A stretch of DNA of 64,000 bases from Sulfuritalea sp. (GCA_016708585.1 JADJFK010000027.1:18990-82989); one strand, 5' to 3'; shown: positions 1-9,307, counted from the stretch's first letter. Numbers and translations: made by a program. Notes: generated by a model from the sequence alone, not told the origin.

Positions 1-2
1 TG

Positions 3-575
3 CTGGTGGTGCGTAACAAGATGAAGGCCAAGGAAGCCGCGGGCGGCAAGAAGACCCTGCTGCTCGGCCCCAACTGCCCCGGCCTGATCACCCCCGACGA
101 AATCAAGATCGGGATCATGCCCGGCCACATCCACCGCAAGGGCCGCATCGGCGTGGTTTCGCGCTCCGGCACGCTGACCTACGAAGCCGTCGCGCAACTC
201 ACCGAAATCGGACTGGGCCAGTCATCGGCGGTCGGCATCGGCGGCGACCCGATCAACGGTCTCAAGCACATCGACATCATGCGTGCCTTCAACGACGATC
301 CCGACACCGATGCGGTGATCATGATCGGCGAAATCGGCGGTCCGGACGAAGCCGAAGCCGCCGTGTGGTGCAAGGCCAACATGAAGAAGCCCATCGTCGG
401 CTTCATCGCCGGCGTGACGGCTCCGGCCGGCAAGCGCATGGGCCATGCCGGCGCGCTGATTTCCGGCGGCGCCGACACGGCGGATGCCAAGCTGGCGATC
501 ATGGAAGAGTGCGGGTTCACGGTGACGCGCAACCCGTCGGAAATGGCCAAACTGCTCAAGGCCCTGCTGAAGTAG
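3..575 (+). CDS. sucD: Succinyl-CoA synthetase (ADP-forming) alpha subunit, 3' part
   Basis: TCA-cycle enzyme converting succinyl-CoA to succinate with formation of ATP or GTP. The gene is cut by the window start; about 190 C-terminal residues remain of a family length near 290. Visible are the GPNCPG motif, the KIGIMPG stretch typical of this subunit, and the GHAGA motif holding the histidine that is phosphorylated in the family. The CoA-binding Rossmann domain lies outside the window. The gene stops cleanly at TAG and is followed by a dispersed repeat unit and a strong terminator, so it probably ends a sucCD operon. Identification is firm. Confidence 0.95.
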   Translation: MVVRNKMKAKEAAGGKKTLLLGPNCPGLITPDEIKIGIMPGHIHRKGRIGVVSRSGTLTYEAVAQLTEIGLGQSSAVGIGGDPINGLKHIDIMRAFNDDPDTDAVIMIGEIGGPDEAEAAVWCKANMKKPIVGFIAGVTAPAGKRMGHAGALISGGADTADAKLAIMEECGFTVTRNPSEMAKLLKALLK

Positions 576-578
576 CAG

Positions 579-602
579 AAGTCGGCGCCGGCGACACGGC
601 GG
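579..602 (+). repeat. Dispersed GC-rich repeat unit (single, + orientation)
   Basis: Starts a few bases after the sucD stop codon and matches the core AGTCGGCGCYGGCG followed by ACACGGCG. It is one of 13 units of this family in the window. It lies between the stop codon and the terminator. Confidence 0.8.
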
Positions 603-645
603 TTTCATTCGATGTCGCCCCGCTGGCGAGATGGAGTTCATAAAG

Positions 646-676
646 GCCGCCCCGGCCAAGCCGGGGCGGCTTTTTT
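646..676 (+). terminator. Rho-independent terminator after sucD
   Basis: An 11-bp perfect GC-rich stem (646-656 with 660-670) with a 3-nt loop is followed by six T residues. Position and shape fit transcription stop for sucD. Confidence 0.9.
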
Positions 677-732
677 GCGCATAGAATCCCGACACAGCCT
701 TCCCGGATAAGGGTCAATTGGCATTAAATTGA

Positions 733-761
733 TTGACGGAGTTGATGCGGGACTGTAAGAA
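733..761 (+). promoter_or_regulatory. Possible weak sigma-70 promoter before the CHASE2 kinase
   Basis: TTGACG at 733-738 is followed after 17 bp by TAAGAA, a poor -10 match. It lies in a locally AT-richer stretch between the sucD terminator and the first gene of the signalling cluster. Suggestive only. Confidence 0.25.
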
Positions 762-812
762 TTGCGCTTATTGTCCTGTTTTAATGGGGGCTCTCACACA
801 GGGTGGTGACCG

Positions 813-3470
813 ATGAAGAAGACAGGCTTCTGGAAAAGTGACTGGTTCTTCGGTGTCGTGGTCAGTATCGTCGTGCTGATTCTGGGTAACGGCGAGTTGC
901 TGCAGGGCCTCGAGCGCAAGGCCTATGACATGGGCGTGGCGGCGACGTCGCGGGCGCCGTCCGACAAGGTCGCGGTGATTGCCATCGACAAGGCCAGCCT
1001 CGACAACATCGGGCGCTGGCCCTGGTCGCGCGAGATCATGGCGGACATGGTGGACCAGCTGGCGGCGGCCAAAGCCAAAGTGATCGCTACCACCGTGTTC
1101 TATTCCGAGCCGCAGCGCGACCAGGGTCTGGCTTATATCAACAAGCTGATCGAAACCTGCGGCGTGACGCTGCCCTCGGCCGCCGCCGTCGCCACGCCCG
1201 CACCTCCGCCAGCTGCCGGCGACCCTGCTGCCGCTCCCGCTGCCGCCGAGGCTACCCCCGCACCGGCGCCGGTCGCCGCGCCATCCTCCTGCCCGCAGCT
1301 CGAATCGATACTGCTCGAGGCCGACCAGAAGCTGAACACCGATCGTCGCCTGGCGGATGCCTTCACCAAGGCCGGCAACGTCGCCTTGCCCATGCTGTTC
1401 GTGCTGGGCGAGCCGCGCGGCAGGCCGGACAAGGACCTGCCCGATTACGTGAAGAAAAATGCGGTCAAGCTCACCGGTGCCGCCGATGCCCCGCCTTATC
1501 CGACGCTGGGCGTCGATGCCGGTGTCATCGAGCCGCTGGGCAAGGTGGCGACCGCCATCGGCCATCTCAACGTGACGCCGGACGTCGACGGCGCGATCCG
1601 TACCGAACCCCTGGTCCTGTCCTACTTCGACCAGGCGTATCCGTCCCTGTCCCTGCTGGTCGCGGCAAAAAGCCACAACCTCAACGTGGCCGACATCCAG
1701 GTCACGGCGGGCGATTCGGTCAAGCTCGGCAAGCTCAAGATCGGTACCGATTTCGATACGCGGATGCTGACCTTCTATTACAAGGATCGTGACGGTGCCT
1801 CTGCCTTCCAGGTGGATTCCTTCTTCGACGTCAAGAGCGGCAAGATTCCCTATGCGAAATACCGTGACAAGATCGTCCTGATCGGACCGACTTCCTCCTC
1901 GGTCGGCAGCGTGTTCGTGACGCCGATCAGCCCCGCCATGCCGGCCGTGCTGATGCAGGCACATGCGGTTTCGAGCCTGCTCTCGGAACATTTCTTCGTC
2001 GCGCCGACCTGGGGCTTCTGGGTCGAGAAACTGGTATTTCTGCTGATCGCGGCCTACCTGATCGCCCTGTTGCCGAGGATCAAGGCCGGCATGGCGGCGG
2101 GCATCACCGTGGGGCTTCTGGCGGCCCTGATCACCCTCCATTTCGTCCTCATGACGACGCAGCTAATGTGGCTGCAGCTGATGGTGCCGGCGAGTTTGCT
2201 GCTCCTTGGGCATTTGTTGCTTACGGTCAAGCGCTTCGTCGTCACCGAGCGCGGCAAGGAGAAGTCGGACGCGGCCTCCGCGGAGTCCAACCGCATGCTC
2301 GGCCTGGCCTTCCAGGGGCAGGGCCAGCTCGACATGGCCTTCGACAAATTCCGCCTGTGCCCGAAGGATGACCAGGTCATGGAGAACATCTACAACCTGG
2401 CGCTGGATTTTGAGCGCAAGCGCCAGTTCAACAAGGCCGAGGCGGCGTTCCGTTACATCTTCGATTACAACCCGAAGTTCCGCGACATCGAGTCCCGCGT
2501 CAATCGCGCCAAGCAATTGTCCGAAACGGTCATTCTCGGCGGCGGTGGCGGCGGTCGCTCGAACGCCAGCCTGCTCGATGCCAGCGGCAATGTCGAGAAG
2601 CCCATGCTGGGCCGCTACCAGATCGAGAAGGAACTCGGCAAGGGCGCCATGGGTGTGGTCTACCTGGGCCGGGATCCGAAGATCAACCGTGTCGTCGCGA
2701 TCAAGACCATGGCCCTCTCGCAGGAGTTCGAAGCCGATGAACTGGTCGAGGTCAAGGAGCGTTTCTTCCGCGAGGCGGAGACGGCGGGCCGGCTCAACCA
2801 TCCCAACATCGTCCAGATGTATGACGCCGGCGAGGAGCATGACCTGGCCTACATCGCGATGGAGTTCCTCAAGGGCAAGGATTTGGTGCCCTATGCCAAG
2901 CAGGGCAATCTGATGCCCTTGCCGCGCGTGATGAGCATCGTCGCGCGCGTGGCCGACGCCTTGTCCTATGCCCATGAAAACAATGTCGTGCATCGCGACA
3001 TCAAGCCGGCCAATATCATGTATGAACCCGATTCCGACCAGGTCAAGGTGACCGACTTCGGCATCGCGCGGATTACCGACTCGTCGAAGACCAAGACCGG
3101 CATGGTGCTCGGCACGCCGAGCTACATGTCTCCGGAACAGCTGGCCGGCAAGAAGATCGACGGCCGTTCCGACCTGTTCTCGCTGGGCGTGATGCTCTAC
3201 CAGATGTCCTGCGGCAAGCTGCCCTTCGAGGGCGACTCCATGGCGCAGCTGATGTTCCGCATCGCCAACGAAGCGCATCCGGATATTCGCGGCATCAATC
3301 CCGACCTCCCGGATTGCCTGGTGGCGATCATCGACAGGGCGATGACCAAGGATCCCGATGCGCGCTACCAGACCGGTGCCGAGTTCGCCAGGGACATCCG
3401 CACCTGCGTGACAATGAGCAGCGCCGGTGGCGCCGCCGCCGGCGATTCCGGCGTCGATATCAGCATCTGA
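813..3470 (+). CDS. CHASE2-domain transmembrane serine/threonine protein kinase
   Basis: Likely senses an extracytoplasmic cue and phosphorylates cytoplasmic Ser/Thr targets. An N-terminal membrane segment (about residues 10-30) leads into a CHASE2 sensor (about 45-390) interrupted by an Ala/Pro-rich loop near 125-155. Three membrane helices follow (about 400-470), then a TPR-like linker and a eukaryotic-type kinase domain (about 598-860). The kinase looks active: glycine loop GKGAMG, VAIK lysine near 631, HRDIKPAN near 727 and DFG near 748. A GGGGGG linker precedes it. It is first in a same-strand run with a PP2C phosphatase and an FHA protein, the usual partners of such kinases. The ATG at 813 is preceded only by a weak purine stretch. 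Confidence 0.92.
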   Translation: MKKTGFWKSDWFFGVVVSIVVLILGNGELLQGLERKAYDMGVAATSRAPSDKVAVIAIDKASLDNIGRWPWSREIMADMVDQLAAAKAKVIATTVFYSEPQRDQGLAYINKLIETCGVTLPSAAAVATPAPPPAAGDPAAAPAAAEATPAPAPVAAPSSCPQLESILLEADQKLNTDRRLADAFTKAGNVALPMLFVLGEPRGRPDKDLPDYVKKNAVKLTGAADAPPYPTLGVDAGVIEPLGKVATAIGHLNVTPDVDGAIRTEPLVLSYFDQAYPSLSLLVAAKSHNLNVADIQVTAGDSVKLGKLKIGTDFDTRMLTFYYKDRDGASAFQVDSFFDVKSGKIPYAKYRDKIVLIGPTSSSVGSVFVTPISPAMPAVLMQAHAVSSLLSEHFFVAPTWGFWVEKLVFLLIAAYLIALLPRIKAGMAAGITVGLLAALITLHFVLMTTQLMWLQLMVPASLLLLGHLLLTVKRFVVTERGKEKSDAASAESNRMLGLAFQGQGQLDMAFDKFRLCPKDDQVMENIYNLALDFERKRQFNKAEAAFRYIFDYNPKFRDIESRVNRAKQLSETVILGGGGGGRSNASLLDASGNVEKPMLGRYQIEKELGKGAMGVVYLGRDPKINRVVAIKTMALSQEFEADELVEVKERFFREAETAGRLNHPNIVQMYDAGEEHDLAYIAMEFLKGKDLVPYAKQGNLMPLPRVMSIVARVADALSYAHENNVVHRDIKPANIMYEPDSDQVKVTDFGIARITDSSKTKTGMVLGTPSYMSPEQLAGKKIDGRSDLFSLGVMLYQMSCGKLPFEGDSMAQLMFRIANEAHPDIRGINPDLPDCLVAIIDRAMTKDPDARYQTGAEFARDIRTCVTMSSAGGAAAGDSGVDISI

Positions 3471-3480
3471 GGACCGGGCC

Positions 3481-4302
3481 ATGGACATGAATGCCGTTCT
3501 CGAGATAGTCACCCGTACCGATCCGGGCATGGTCCGCAGCAACAACGAAGATGCCGTCATGGCCAATCCCCGGTGCGGTTTTGCCGTGCTGGCCGATGGC
3601 ATGGGCGGCTACAACGCGGGTGAAGTGGCGAGCGGCATGGCCACAGCGATGCTCGGCAGCGAACTGGAAAAGGCTTTCCTGGAACGCGAGCCGAGCACCA
3701 TGGATGCGTCCGGCAAATCCTGGGCGCAGGTTGCCCTGGAAGGCCACATGATCCAGGTCAATAGCGCCATCTATCAGGCGGCGCAGAGCCAGCCCCAGTA
3801 TGCCGGGATGGGCACGACGCTGGTGGTGGCGGTGTTTCACGACAATCGGGTAACGGTCGGCCACATCGGCGACTCCAGGCTTTACCGCATGCGTGGTGAC
3901 GACTTCCGGCAGATCACCCGCGACCATTCCCTGCTGCAGGAACAAATAGACAGCGGCCTGATCACCCCGGAGCAGGCGCGCCATTCGCAAAACAAGAATC
4001 TGGTGACGCGCGCCGTCGGCGTCGACCCGGAGGTCGTGCCCGAGATACATGACCATGAGGTGTTGCCGGGCGACGTCTACCTGTTTTGCTCCGACGGCCT
4101 CAACGACATGGTCGATGACGAAGAGATCGGCATGACGCTGGGTGCGCTTTCGGCGAATCTGGAGCTATGCTCAATGCAGTTGATTCAAATGGCCAACGAC
4201 AACGGCGGCCGTGACAATGTTTCGGTAATCCTGGTCAAGGTAAAGGGTGATTTCCCGGCTGCGCGCGGCTGGTGGTCACGTTTGCTGGCCTGGTTCAAGT
4301 AA
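3481..4302 (+). CDS. PP2C-family Ser/Thr protein phosphatase
   Basis: Mn/Mg-dependent phosphatase that probably reverses the action of the kinase encoded 10 bp upstream. The 273-residue protein has the family metal-binding motifs in order: RSNNEDA near the N terminus, LADGMGG, GDSRLYR, CSDGLND and GRDNVSVI. This is the single-domain Stp/PrpC layout with no membrane segment. The ATG at 3481 is preferred to in-frame upstream codons because those overlap the kinase gene and add a low-complexity Ala/Pro/Ser stretch. A C-terminal aromatic/basic tail (WWSRLLAWFK) may touch the membrane. Confidence 0.93.
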   Translation: MDMNAVLEIVTRTDPGMVRSNNEDAVMANPRCGFAVLADGMGGYNAGEVASGMATAMLGSELEKAFLEREPSTMDASGKSWAQVALEGHMIQVNSAIYQAAQSQPQYAGMGTTLVVAVFHDNRVTVGHIGDSRLYRMRGDDFRQITRDHSLLQEQIDSGLITPEQARHSQNKNLVTRAVGVDPEVVPEIHDHEVLPGDVYLFCSDGLNDMVDDEEIGMTLGALSANLELCSMQLIQMANDNGGRDNVSVILVKVKGDFPAARGWWSRLLAWFK

Positions 4303-4335
4303 TGCAGTGCTCCGCGAACTGGAAGGACGACAACA

Positions 4336-5088
4336 ATGGCTAAGCTCGTACTCAGCATGGAAACCACGATGCTCAAGGAAATCCCCTTGATCAAGGAGCG
4401 CACCACCATAGGGCGCAAACCGCACAACGATATCCAGATCGATAATCTGGCGATTTCCGGCGAGCACGCGGTGGTGATCACCATCCTCAATGATTCCTTT
4501 CTTGAGGATCTGGGCAGCACCAACGGCACTTTCGTCAATGGCCAGCCCGTCAAGAAGCACTTCCTGAAAAATGGCGACACCATCGAACTGGGCAAGTACC
4601 GCCTGAAGTATGTCGCGGAGCTTCCGCAGCAGACGTCGAATGCGGACTTCGAGAAAACCATGATCCTGCGTCCGGGTGCCAAGCCTGCCGCTCCGCCGCC
4701 CGCTGCGCCGGGACCGGCACCGGAACCGGCTGCCGCCGCGGCGACGGCCGAGGCGCATTCCTCGACCTCTCCAGGCATGGCGCCGGCGCCGGCTTCGGCG
4801 CCCGCCCCCGCCGTGGCCGCGCTGCCGCTGGGAGCCATTCAGCTCCTGTCCGGTGGCAATGCCGGCAAGGAAATGGAATTGACCAAAACCCTGACCACCC
4901 TGGGCAAGCCGGGCGTCCAGGTGGCGGTCATCGCGCGGCGCCCCCATGGCTACTTCATCACCCATGTCGAGGGCGCCAGCTTCCCGGTGGTCAACGGCAA
5001 GACGCTGGATGCCCAGGCGCATCAACTGGCGGACCACGACGTGATCGAGTTGGCCGGAATCAAAATGGAGTTTTTCCTGAAGGGCTGA
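4336..5088 (+). CDS. FHA-domain protein with a degenerate second FHA-like module
   Basis: Phosphothreonine-binding adaptor, probably recognising products of the upstream kinase. The N-terminal FHA domain (about residues 1-95) has the expected TIGRKPHNDI, SGEHA and GSTNGTFVNG signatures. A Pro/Ala-rich linker (about 115-165) joins a C-terminal beta-rich module (about 170-250) with FHA-like spacing, including VVNGKTL, but without the canonical GR and SxxH residues; it may be a decayed FHA fold. No membrane segment or signal peptide is seen. The gene lies between the phosphatase and the adenylate cyclase, so it could link phosphorylation to cAMP signalling (inference). Confidence 0.88.
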   Translation: MAKLVLSMETTMLKEIPLIKERTTIGRKPHNDIQIDNLAISGEHAVVITILNDSFLEDLGSTNGTFVNGQPVKKHFLKNGDTIELGKYRLKYVAELPQQTSNADFEKTMILRPGAKPAAPPPAAPGPAPEPAAAAATAEAHSSTSPGMAPAPASAPAPAVAALPLGAIQLLSGGNAGKEMELTKTLTTLGKPGVQVAVIARRPHGYFITHVEGASFPVVNGKTLDAQAHQLADHDVIELAGIKMEFFLKG

Positions 5089-5118
5089 TTCCGAAGGCGG
5101 ACAATTTCCGGAGACCTC

Positions 5119-7344
5119 GTGAAACAGTATCTTCCCCGCTACGTCCTTGGGCTTGTGATCCTCCTGGTGCTGCTCGGCCATTCGACGCGCATCTACCAGA
5201 TTCCGTTCATCAACCACATGGACGCGCTGATCTATGACGTGAAGGTTCGCCTGACCATGCCGCAGGGGCTTGATGAGCGCGTGGTGATTCTGGATATCGA
5301 CGAGAAATCGCTGGCCGAGCAGGGGCGGTGGCCGTGGGGCCGCGACAAGCTCGCAACCCTGATGAACAAGCTGTTCGACCAGTATGGACTCAAGCTGGTC
5401 GGCTTCGACGTGGTGTTCGCCGAGCCCGACGACAGTTCCGGCCTCAATTCGCTGGAGTCGCTGGCGAAGAAGGATTTGAAGGACGTGGCATCCTTTCAGT
5501 CGGCGTTGCGCGAATTGCGTCCCCAGCTCGACCACGATGCCCGCTTCGCGGCGGCGATCAGGAACCGACCGGTCATCCTCGGTTATTATTTTTCCAGCAA
5601 GGAAGGCGGCGTCAGTTCCGGCGCTGCGCCGGCACCGGTGTTTCCGGCCGGCACCTTCAGCGGCCGGCGCATAAGTTTCACCCAGTGGGTAAGTTTCGGT
5701 GGCAATCTGCCCGAATTCCAGAAGTCTGCCGCAGGCGCCGGTCATTTCAATCCGCTGGTGGACATCGACGGCACGTCACGCCGGGTCCCGCTGCTCGTCG
5801 AGTACAAGGGCGCTTACTACGAATCCCTGTCGCTGGCCATGGTGCGCAATCTGCTCGGCAATCCCCCGATCACTCCGGGTTATCCGGAGAATGCGCCCGG
5901 ATCGTATGCCGCGATGGAGTGGCTGGATCTGAAAGCGGCCGGTGGCGGAACCATGCGCATCCCGGTGGACGAAAACGCGGCGACGCTGATTCCCTATCGG
6001 GGCTATCAGGGAAGCTTTTCCTATATTTCGATCACCGATGTGCTCAATGACAGGGTGCCGAAGGAAAAGCTCGCCGGCAAGGTCGCCGTGGTCGGCACGA
6101 CGGCGCCGGGACTCATGGACTTGCGTGCGACGCCGGTGGGCGCCGCCTATCCCGGGGTCGAGATACACGCCAATCTGATCGCCGGCATGCTGGATGCGTC
6201 GATCAAGCACAAGCCGCCCTATATCCTCGGCGCCGACGTCTTGCTGGTTCTGATCGCCGGCGCGGTGATGGTTTTCCTGTTGCCGATGCTGTCGCCGTTC
6301 CGGGCAACCGTAGTCGGATTGATCGTCCTGCTGCTGCTGCTCAGCGTCAATTTTGGTTTCTGGCATGTTTCCCATGTGGTCCTGCCGCTCGCCAACGGCA
6401 TGATCGCGATCATCCTCCTCTATGCGATGAACATGTCCTGGGGCTACTTCGTCGAGTCGCGGACCAAGCGGCAACTGACCGGGCTGTTCGGCCAGTACGT
6501 GCCGCCGGAACTGGTCGAGGAGATGAGTCGAGATCCCGAAAACTACAGCATGGCCGGACGCAAGGCCGAGCTGACCGTGCTGTTTTCCGACGTGCGCGGT
6601 TTCACCACCATTTCCGAAGGACTGGAACCCGACGAATTGGCCAGCCTGATGAACCAGTACCTGGGCGCCATGACGATCGTCGTGCGCAAGCACCGGGGGA
6701 CGCTCGACAAATATATCGGCGACGCCATCATGGCCTTCTGGGGCGCTCCGGTGGACGATCCCGATCATGCGAAGAATGCGGTCCTGACCGGCCTGGAAAT
6801 GCATGTGGCGCTGCATGAACTGAACAAGGACCTCGTCGCGCGCGGCTGGCCGGAACTGAAAATCGGTGTCGGCGTCAATACCGGACCGATGACGGTCGGC
6901 GACATGGGATCACCGGTGCGGCAGTCCTACACGGTGATGGGCGACGCCGTCAATCTGGGATCGCGCCTGGAAGGCATCACCAAGCAATACGGGGTCGGCT
7001 TCATCGTCGGCGAGGGAACCCGCGAACTGCTCAAGAAGGATTTCGTGTTCCGCGAACTGGACCGGGTGCGGGTCAAGGGCAAGGAAGATCCGGTAGGAAT
7101 CTATGAACCGGTCGGCGAAGAGGGCAAGGTCGCGCGCGAGGAAATGGACGAGATCAAGCTGTGGAACCAGGCCCTGCGCGCATACCGCGCCCAGGACTGG
7201 GACCAGGCGGAGCTTGCGCTGATGAATCTGCAGCGCATGAAACCGCGATACCTTTACGATCTCTACGTCAAACGCGTCGAACACCTGCGCAAAGAGCCGC
7301 CCGGCGAGAACTGGGACGGCGTCACCGTTTTTGAGACAAAATGA
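5119..7344 (+). CDS. CHASE2-domain transmembrane adenylate cyclase (class III)
   Basis: Membrane-bound sensor that probably makes cAMP. An N-terminal membrane helix (about residues 5-25) is followed by a CHASE2 domain (about 35-360) and three helices (about 370-440). The cyclase domain (about 470-670) has both metal-binding aspartate motifs, LFSDVRGFT and DKYIGDAIMAFW, and the GDAVNLGSRLEG motif near its end. A short helical TPR-like tail follows. Its sensor is the same type as in the kinase at the start of this cluster, so both may answer related signals. The GTG start at 5119 follows a CGGAGA ribosome-binding site. The next genes encode a phosphodiesterase-like protein and a cNMP-binding protein, forming a cyclic-nucleotide module. 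Confidence 0.93.
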   Translation: MKQYLPRYVLGLVILLVLLGHSTRIYQIPFINHMDALIYDVKVRLTMPQGLDERVVILDIDEKSLAEQGRWPWGRDKLATLMNKLFDQYGLKLVGFDVVFAEPDDSSGLNSLESLAKKDLKDVASFQSALRELRPQLDHDARFAAAIRNRPVILGYYFSSKEGGVSSGAAPAPVFPAGTFSGRRISFTQWVSFGGNLPEFQKSAAGAGHFNPLVDIDGTSRRVPLLVEYKGAYYESLSLAMVRNLLGNPPITPGYPENAPGSYAAMEWLDLKAAGGGTMRIPVDENAATLIPYRGYQGSFSYISITDVLNDRVPKEKLAGKVAVVGTTAPGLMDLRATPVGAAYPGVEIHANLIAGMLDASIKHKPPYILGADVLLVLIAGAVMVFLLPMLSPFRATVVGLIVLLLLLSVNFGFWHVSHVVLPLANGMIAIILLYAMNMSWGYFVESRTKRQLTGLFGQYVPPELVEEMSRDPENYSMAGRKAELTVLFSDVRGFTTISEGLEPDELASLMNQYLGAMTIVVRKHRGTLDKYIGDAIMAFWGAPVDDPDHAKNAVLTGLEMHVALHELNKDLVARGWPELKIGVGVNTGPMTVGDMGSPVRQSYTVMGDAVNLGSRLEGITKQYGVGFIVGEGTRELLKKDFVFRELDRVRVKGKEDPVGIYEPVGEEGKVAREEMDEIKLWNQALRAYRAQDWDQAELALMNLQRMKPRYLYDLYVKRVEHLRKEPPGENWDGVTVFETK

Positions 7345-7346
7345 GA

Positions 7347-7440
7347 ACCTATCCCCCATCCCCCCTCCGGGGGGGAGGGGGGGGGTTGTTTTTGGGGGGG
7401 GGGGGGGGGGGGGGTGGGGTTGGGGGGGGGGTCGTTTTTG
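7347..7440. repeat. C-rich/G-rich low-complexity tract with 21-nt poly-G run
   Basis: Begins with a C-rich/G-rich palindrome-like stretch (7350-7390) resembling the CCCTCTCCC/GGGAGAGGG repeat seen inside valS, then runs into 21 consecutive G (7394-7414) and further G runs separated by T. It lies between the cyclase stop codon and the phosphodiesterase start. It may be a real quadruplex-forming or slippage-prone spacer, or an assembly/sequencing artefact. Confidence 0.7.
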
Positions 7441-7466
7441 GGCGGCCCGGCACAGGCGGCGAAACA

Positions 7467-8237
7467 ATGAAAGTACGCATCCTCGGTTGCAGCGGCGGAA
7501 TCGGCGGTCGGCATCTGCGGACCACCTCGCTGCTGGTTGACAACGACATTCTCGTCGATGCCGGAACCGGGGTCGGCGACCTGGCGATTGCCGAACTGGC
7601 GCAGATCGATCACGTCTTCATCACGCATTCGCACCTTGACCACCTGGCCTCTCTGCCGTTCATGGTCGATACGGTGGGCGACATGCGCAGCCGTCCGGTA
7701 ATCGTCCATGCGACCGAGGCGACGCTCGAAATCATCCGGGCGCATATTTTCAACTGGGCCATCTGGCCCGACTTCAGCGTGATCCCGAGCGCCGAGAAGC
7801 CCTTCATGCGCTTCGATCCGATTCGGGTGGGCGAGAGCATCGATATCGATGGCCGCAAGGTGGTGCCGCTGCCGGCAAACCACACGGTTCCGGCGGTAGG
7901 CTACCAGCTTGATTCCGGCCACGCCAGCCTTGTATTCACCGGGGACACCGGCCCCTGCCCCGAACTCTGGAAATACGTCAATGCGATCCGCAACCTGCGC
8001 TACCTGATCATCGAGTGCGCCTTTTCGGACAGGGAAAAGCGGCTCGCCGAGGCATCCCTGCATTTTTGCCCGAGCATGTTGCTCGAGGAACTGGCAAATC
8101 TCCAGCGGGATGCCGATATCTTCATCACGCACCTCAAGCCGGGACAAATCGAGTTGACCATGCAGGAGATCGAAGACTGCATCGGCAACGAGTTCCGGCC
8201 GGGAATGCTGCAGAACAACCAGCTTTTCGAGTTCTGA
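7467..8237 (+). CDS. Metallo-beta-lactamase-fold phosphodiesterase, class II cyclic-nucleotide type
   Basis: Predicted 3',5'-cyclic-nucleotide phosphodiesterase that could degrade the cAMP made by the cyclase just upstream. The 256-residue protein has the metal-binding signature THSHLDH near residue 53, further metal ligands in ANHTV and FTGDTG, and a late THLKPG histidine, as in class II phosphodiesterases (PDE1/CpdP type). No signal peptide is present, so it should act in the cytoplasm. The ATG at 7467 is chosen because earlier in-frame codons translate the poly-G tract into polyglycine. Substrate assignment rests on family and context. Confidence 0.82.
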   Translation: MKVRILGCSGGIGGRHLRTTSLLVDNDILVDAGTGVGDLAIAELAQIDHVFITHSHLDHLASLPFMVDTVGDMRSRPVIVHATEATLEIIRAHIFNWAIWPDFSVIPSAEKPFMRFDPIRVGESIDIDGRKVVPLPANHTVPAVGYQLDSGHASLVFTGDTGPCPELWKYVNAIRNLRYLIIECAFSDREKRLAEASLHFCPSMLLEELANLQRDADIFITHLKPGQIELTMQEIEDCIGNEFRPGMLQNNQLFEF

Positions 8238-8239
8238 CC

Positions 8240-9307
8240 ATGAGTGCGACCGTGAGCGTTGACCTGCTGGCCACCCTGCAACCCCTGATGTCGCTGGGCA
8301 GCAAGGGCCTCAGCGAACTGTTGCCGCTGTGCCGCACCCATGTCTTTACGCGTGCCACAGACCCGTTTTCCGCCGCCGACTGGAGCGGCCAGGTGGTCTA
8401 TCTGGTGCGCGGCCAGCTTCTCGTGAAATTGCTTGACGGTGCTTCGCGCGTGCTGGTCGGCGGCCATGATCTGGCGGCAGCCCCGGTGGCGCGCGGCGGA
8501 AATGCGCCGCGTTTCAGCAAGGCGATTACCGACGTCGAATTGCTGAGCCTTGAGGAAGATCCTCTCGACATCGTGGTGACCTGGAACCAGTTGGCCACTT
8601 CACGCGATCTCGGCAAGGACGCCACCGACCAGACCGATTGGCGCATGATGTCCAGCATGTTCGCCGTGGACAACCTGACGGTTGGCGCGTTTGCATCCCT
8701 GCCGCCGGCGAACATCCAGGCGTTGCTGGGGAAGTTCGTCCGGGTTCCGGCCAGGCGCGGCGAGACGATCATCAGGCAAGGCGACCCCGGCGACTACTAT
8801 TACCTGATCGAAAGCGGGCGCTGCAAGATTTCCCGGATGGTGGCCGGTGCCTCCGTGCAATTGGCCGAGATCAAGGAGGGCGATGCCTTCGGCGAAGAGG
8901 CGCTGGTCGCCGACACGGTGCGCAATGCCACGGTGGTGATGAATACGGACGGCATGCTGCTGCGCCTGTCGAAGCAGGATTTCAACCAGTTGTTGCTCGC
9001 GCCGCTTCTGCAGAAAGTGACCGGTGACGCGGCTGAACGACGGATTGCCGCCGGCGCGCAATGGATCGACGTGCGCTTTCCCGCCGAGTATCAGAGCGAC
9101 GGCTATCCCGGCGCCATCAACATTCCCCTCAACGACATCCGGCCGGCCGCGGCCTCGCTTGATCCTGGAATCGAATATATTGTGTATTGCCAGACGGGAC
9201 GTCGCAGTTCCGCTGCCGCTTTTTTGCTTTCCCAGCGCGGACTTCATGCCACCCTCCTCGAGGGGGGCATGCGGGCCTACGCGGGTGTCATGGAGTCACG
9301 CGAATGA
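8240..9307 (+). CDS. Cyclic-nucleotide-binding protein fused to a rhodanese domain
   Basis: Predicted cAMP receptor with a sulfurtransferase-like output. Of 355 residues, about 1-130 look like a degenerate cupin/CNB module; about 150-265 form a canonical CNB domain with GEEALVADTVRNAT, including the phosphate-binding Arg; and about 265-350 form a rhodanese domain with active-site loop YCQTGRRS carrying the catalytic Cys. There is no DNA-binding HTH, unlike Crp. The start is 2 nt after the phosphodiesterase stop, and the stop overlaps the next ATG (ATGA), so the genes are translationally coupled. Coupling a cNMP sensor to a rhodanese in a sulfur oxidiser suggests a link between persulfide chemistry and cAMP (inference). 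Confidence 0.85.
   Translation: MSATVSVDLLATLQPLMSLGSKGLSELLPLCRTHVFTRATDPFSAADWSGQVVYLVRGQLLVKLLDGASRVLVGGHDLAAAPVARGGNAPRFSKAITDVELLSLEEDPLDIVVTWNQLATSRDLGKDATDQTDWRMMSSMFAVDNLTVGAFASLPPANIQALLGKFVRVPARRGETIIRQGDPGDYYYLIESGRCKISRMVAGASVQLAEIKEGDAFGEEALVADTVRNATVVMNTDGMLLRLSKQDFNQLLLAPLLQKVTGDAAERRIAAGAQWIDVRFPAEYQSDGYPGAINIPLNDIRPAAASLDPGIEYIVYCQTGRRSSAAAFLLSQRGLHATLLEGGMRAYAGVMESRE

Noticed and set aside
1180..1290. Ala/Pro-rich segment in the kinase as a possible frameshift
   Set aside because: The frame stays open on both sides and CHASE2 features continue; it is a loop insertion of low complexity.
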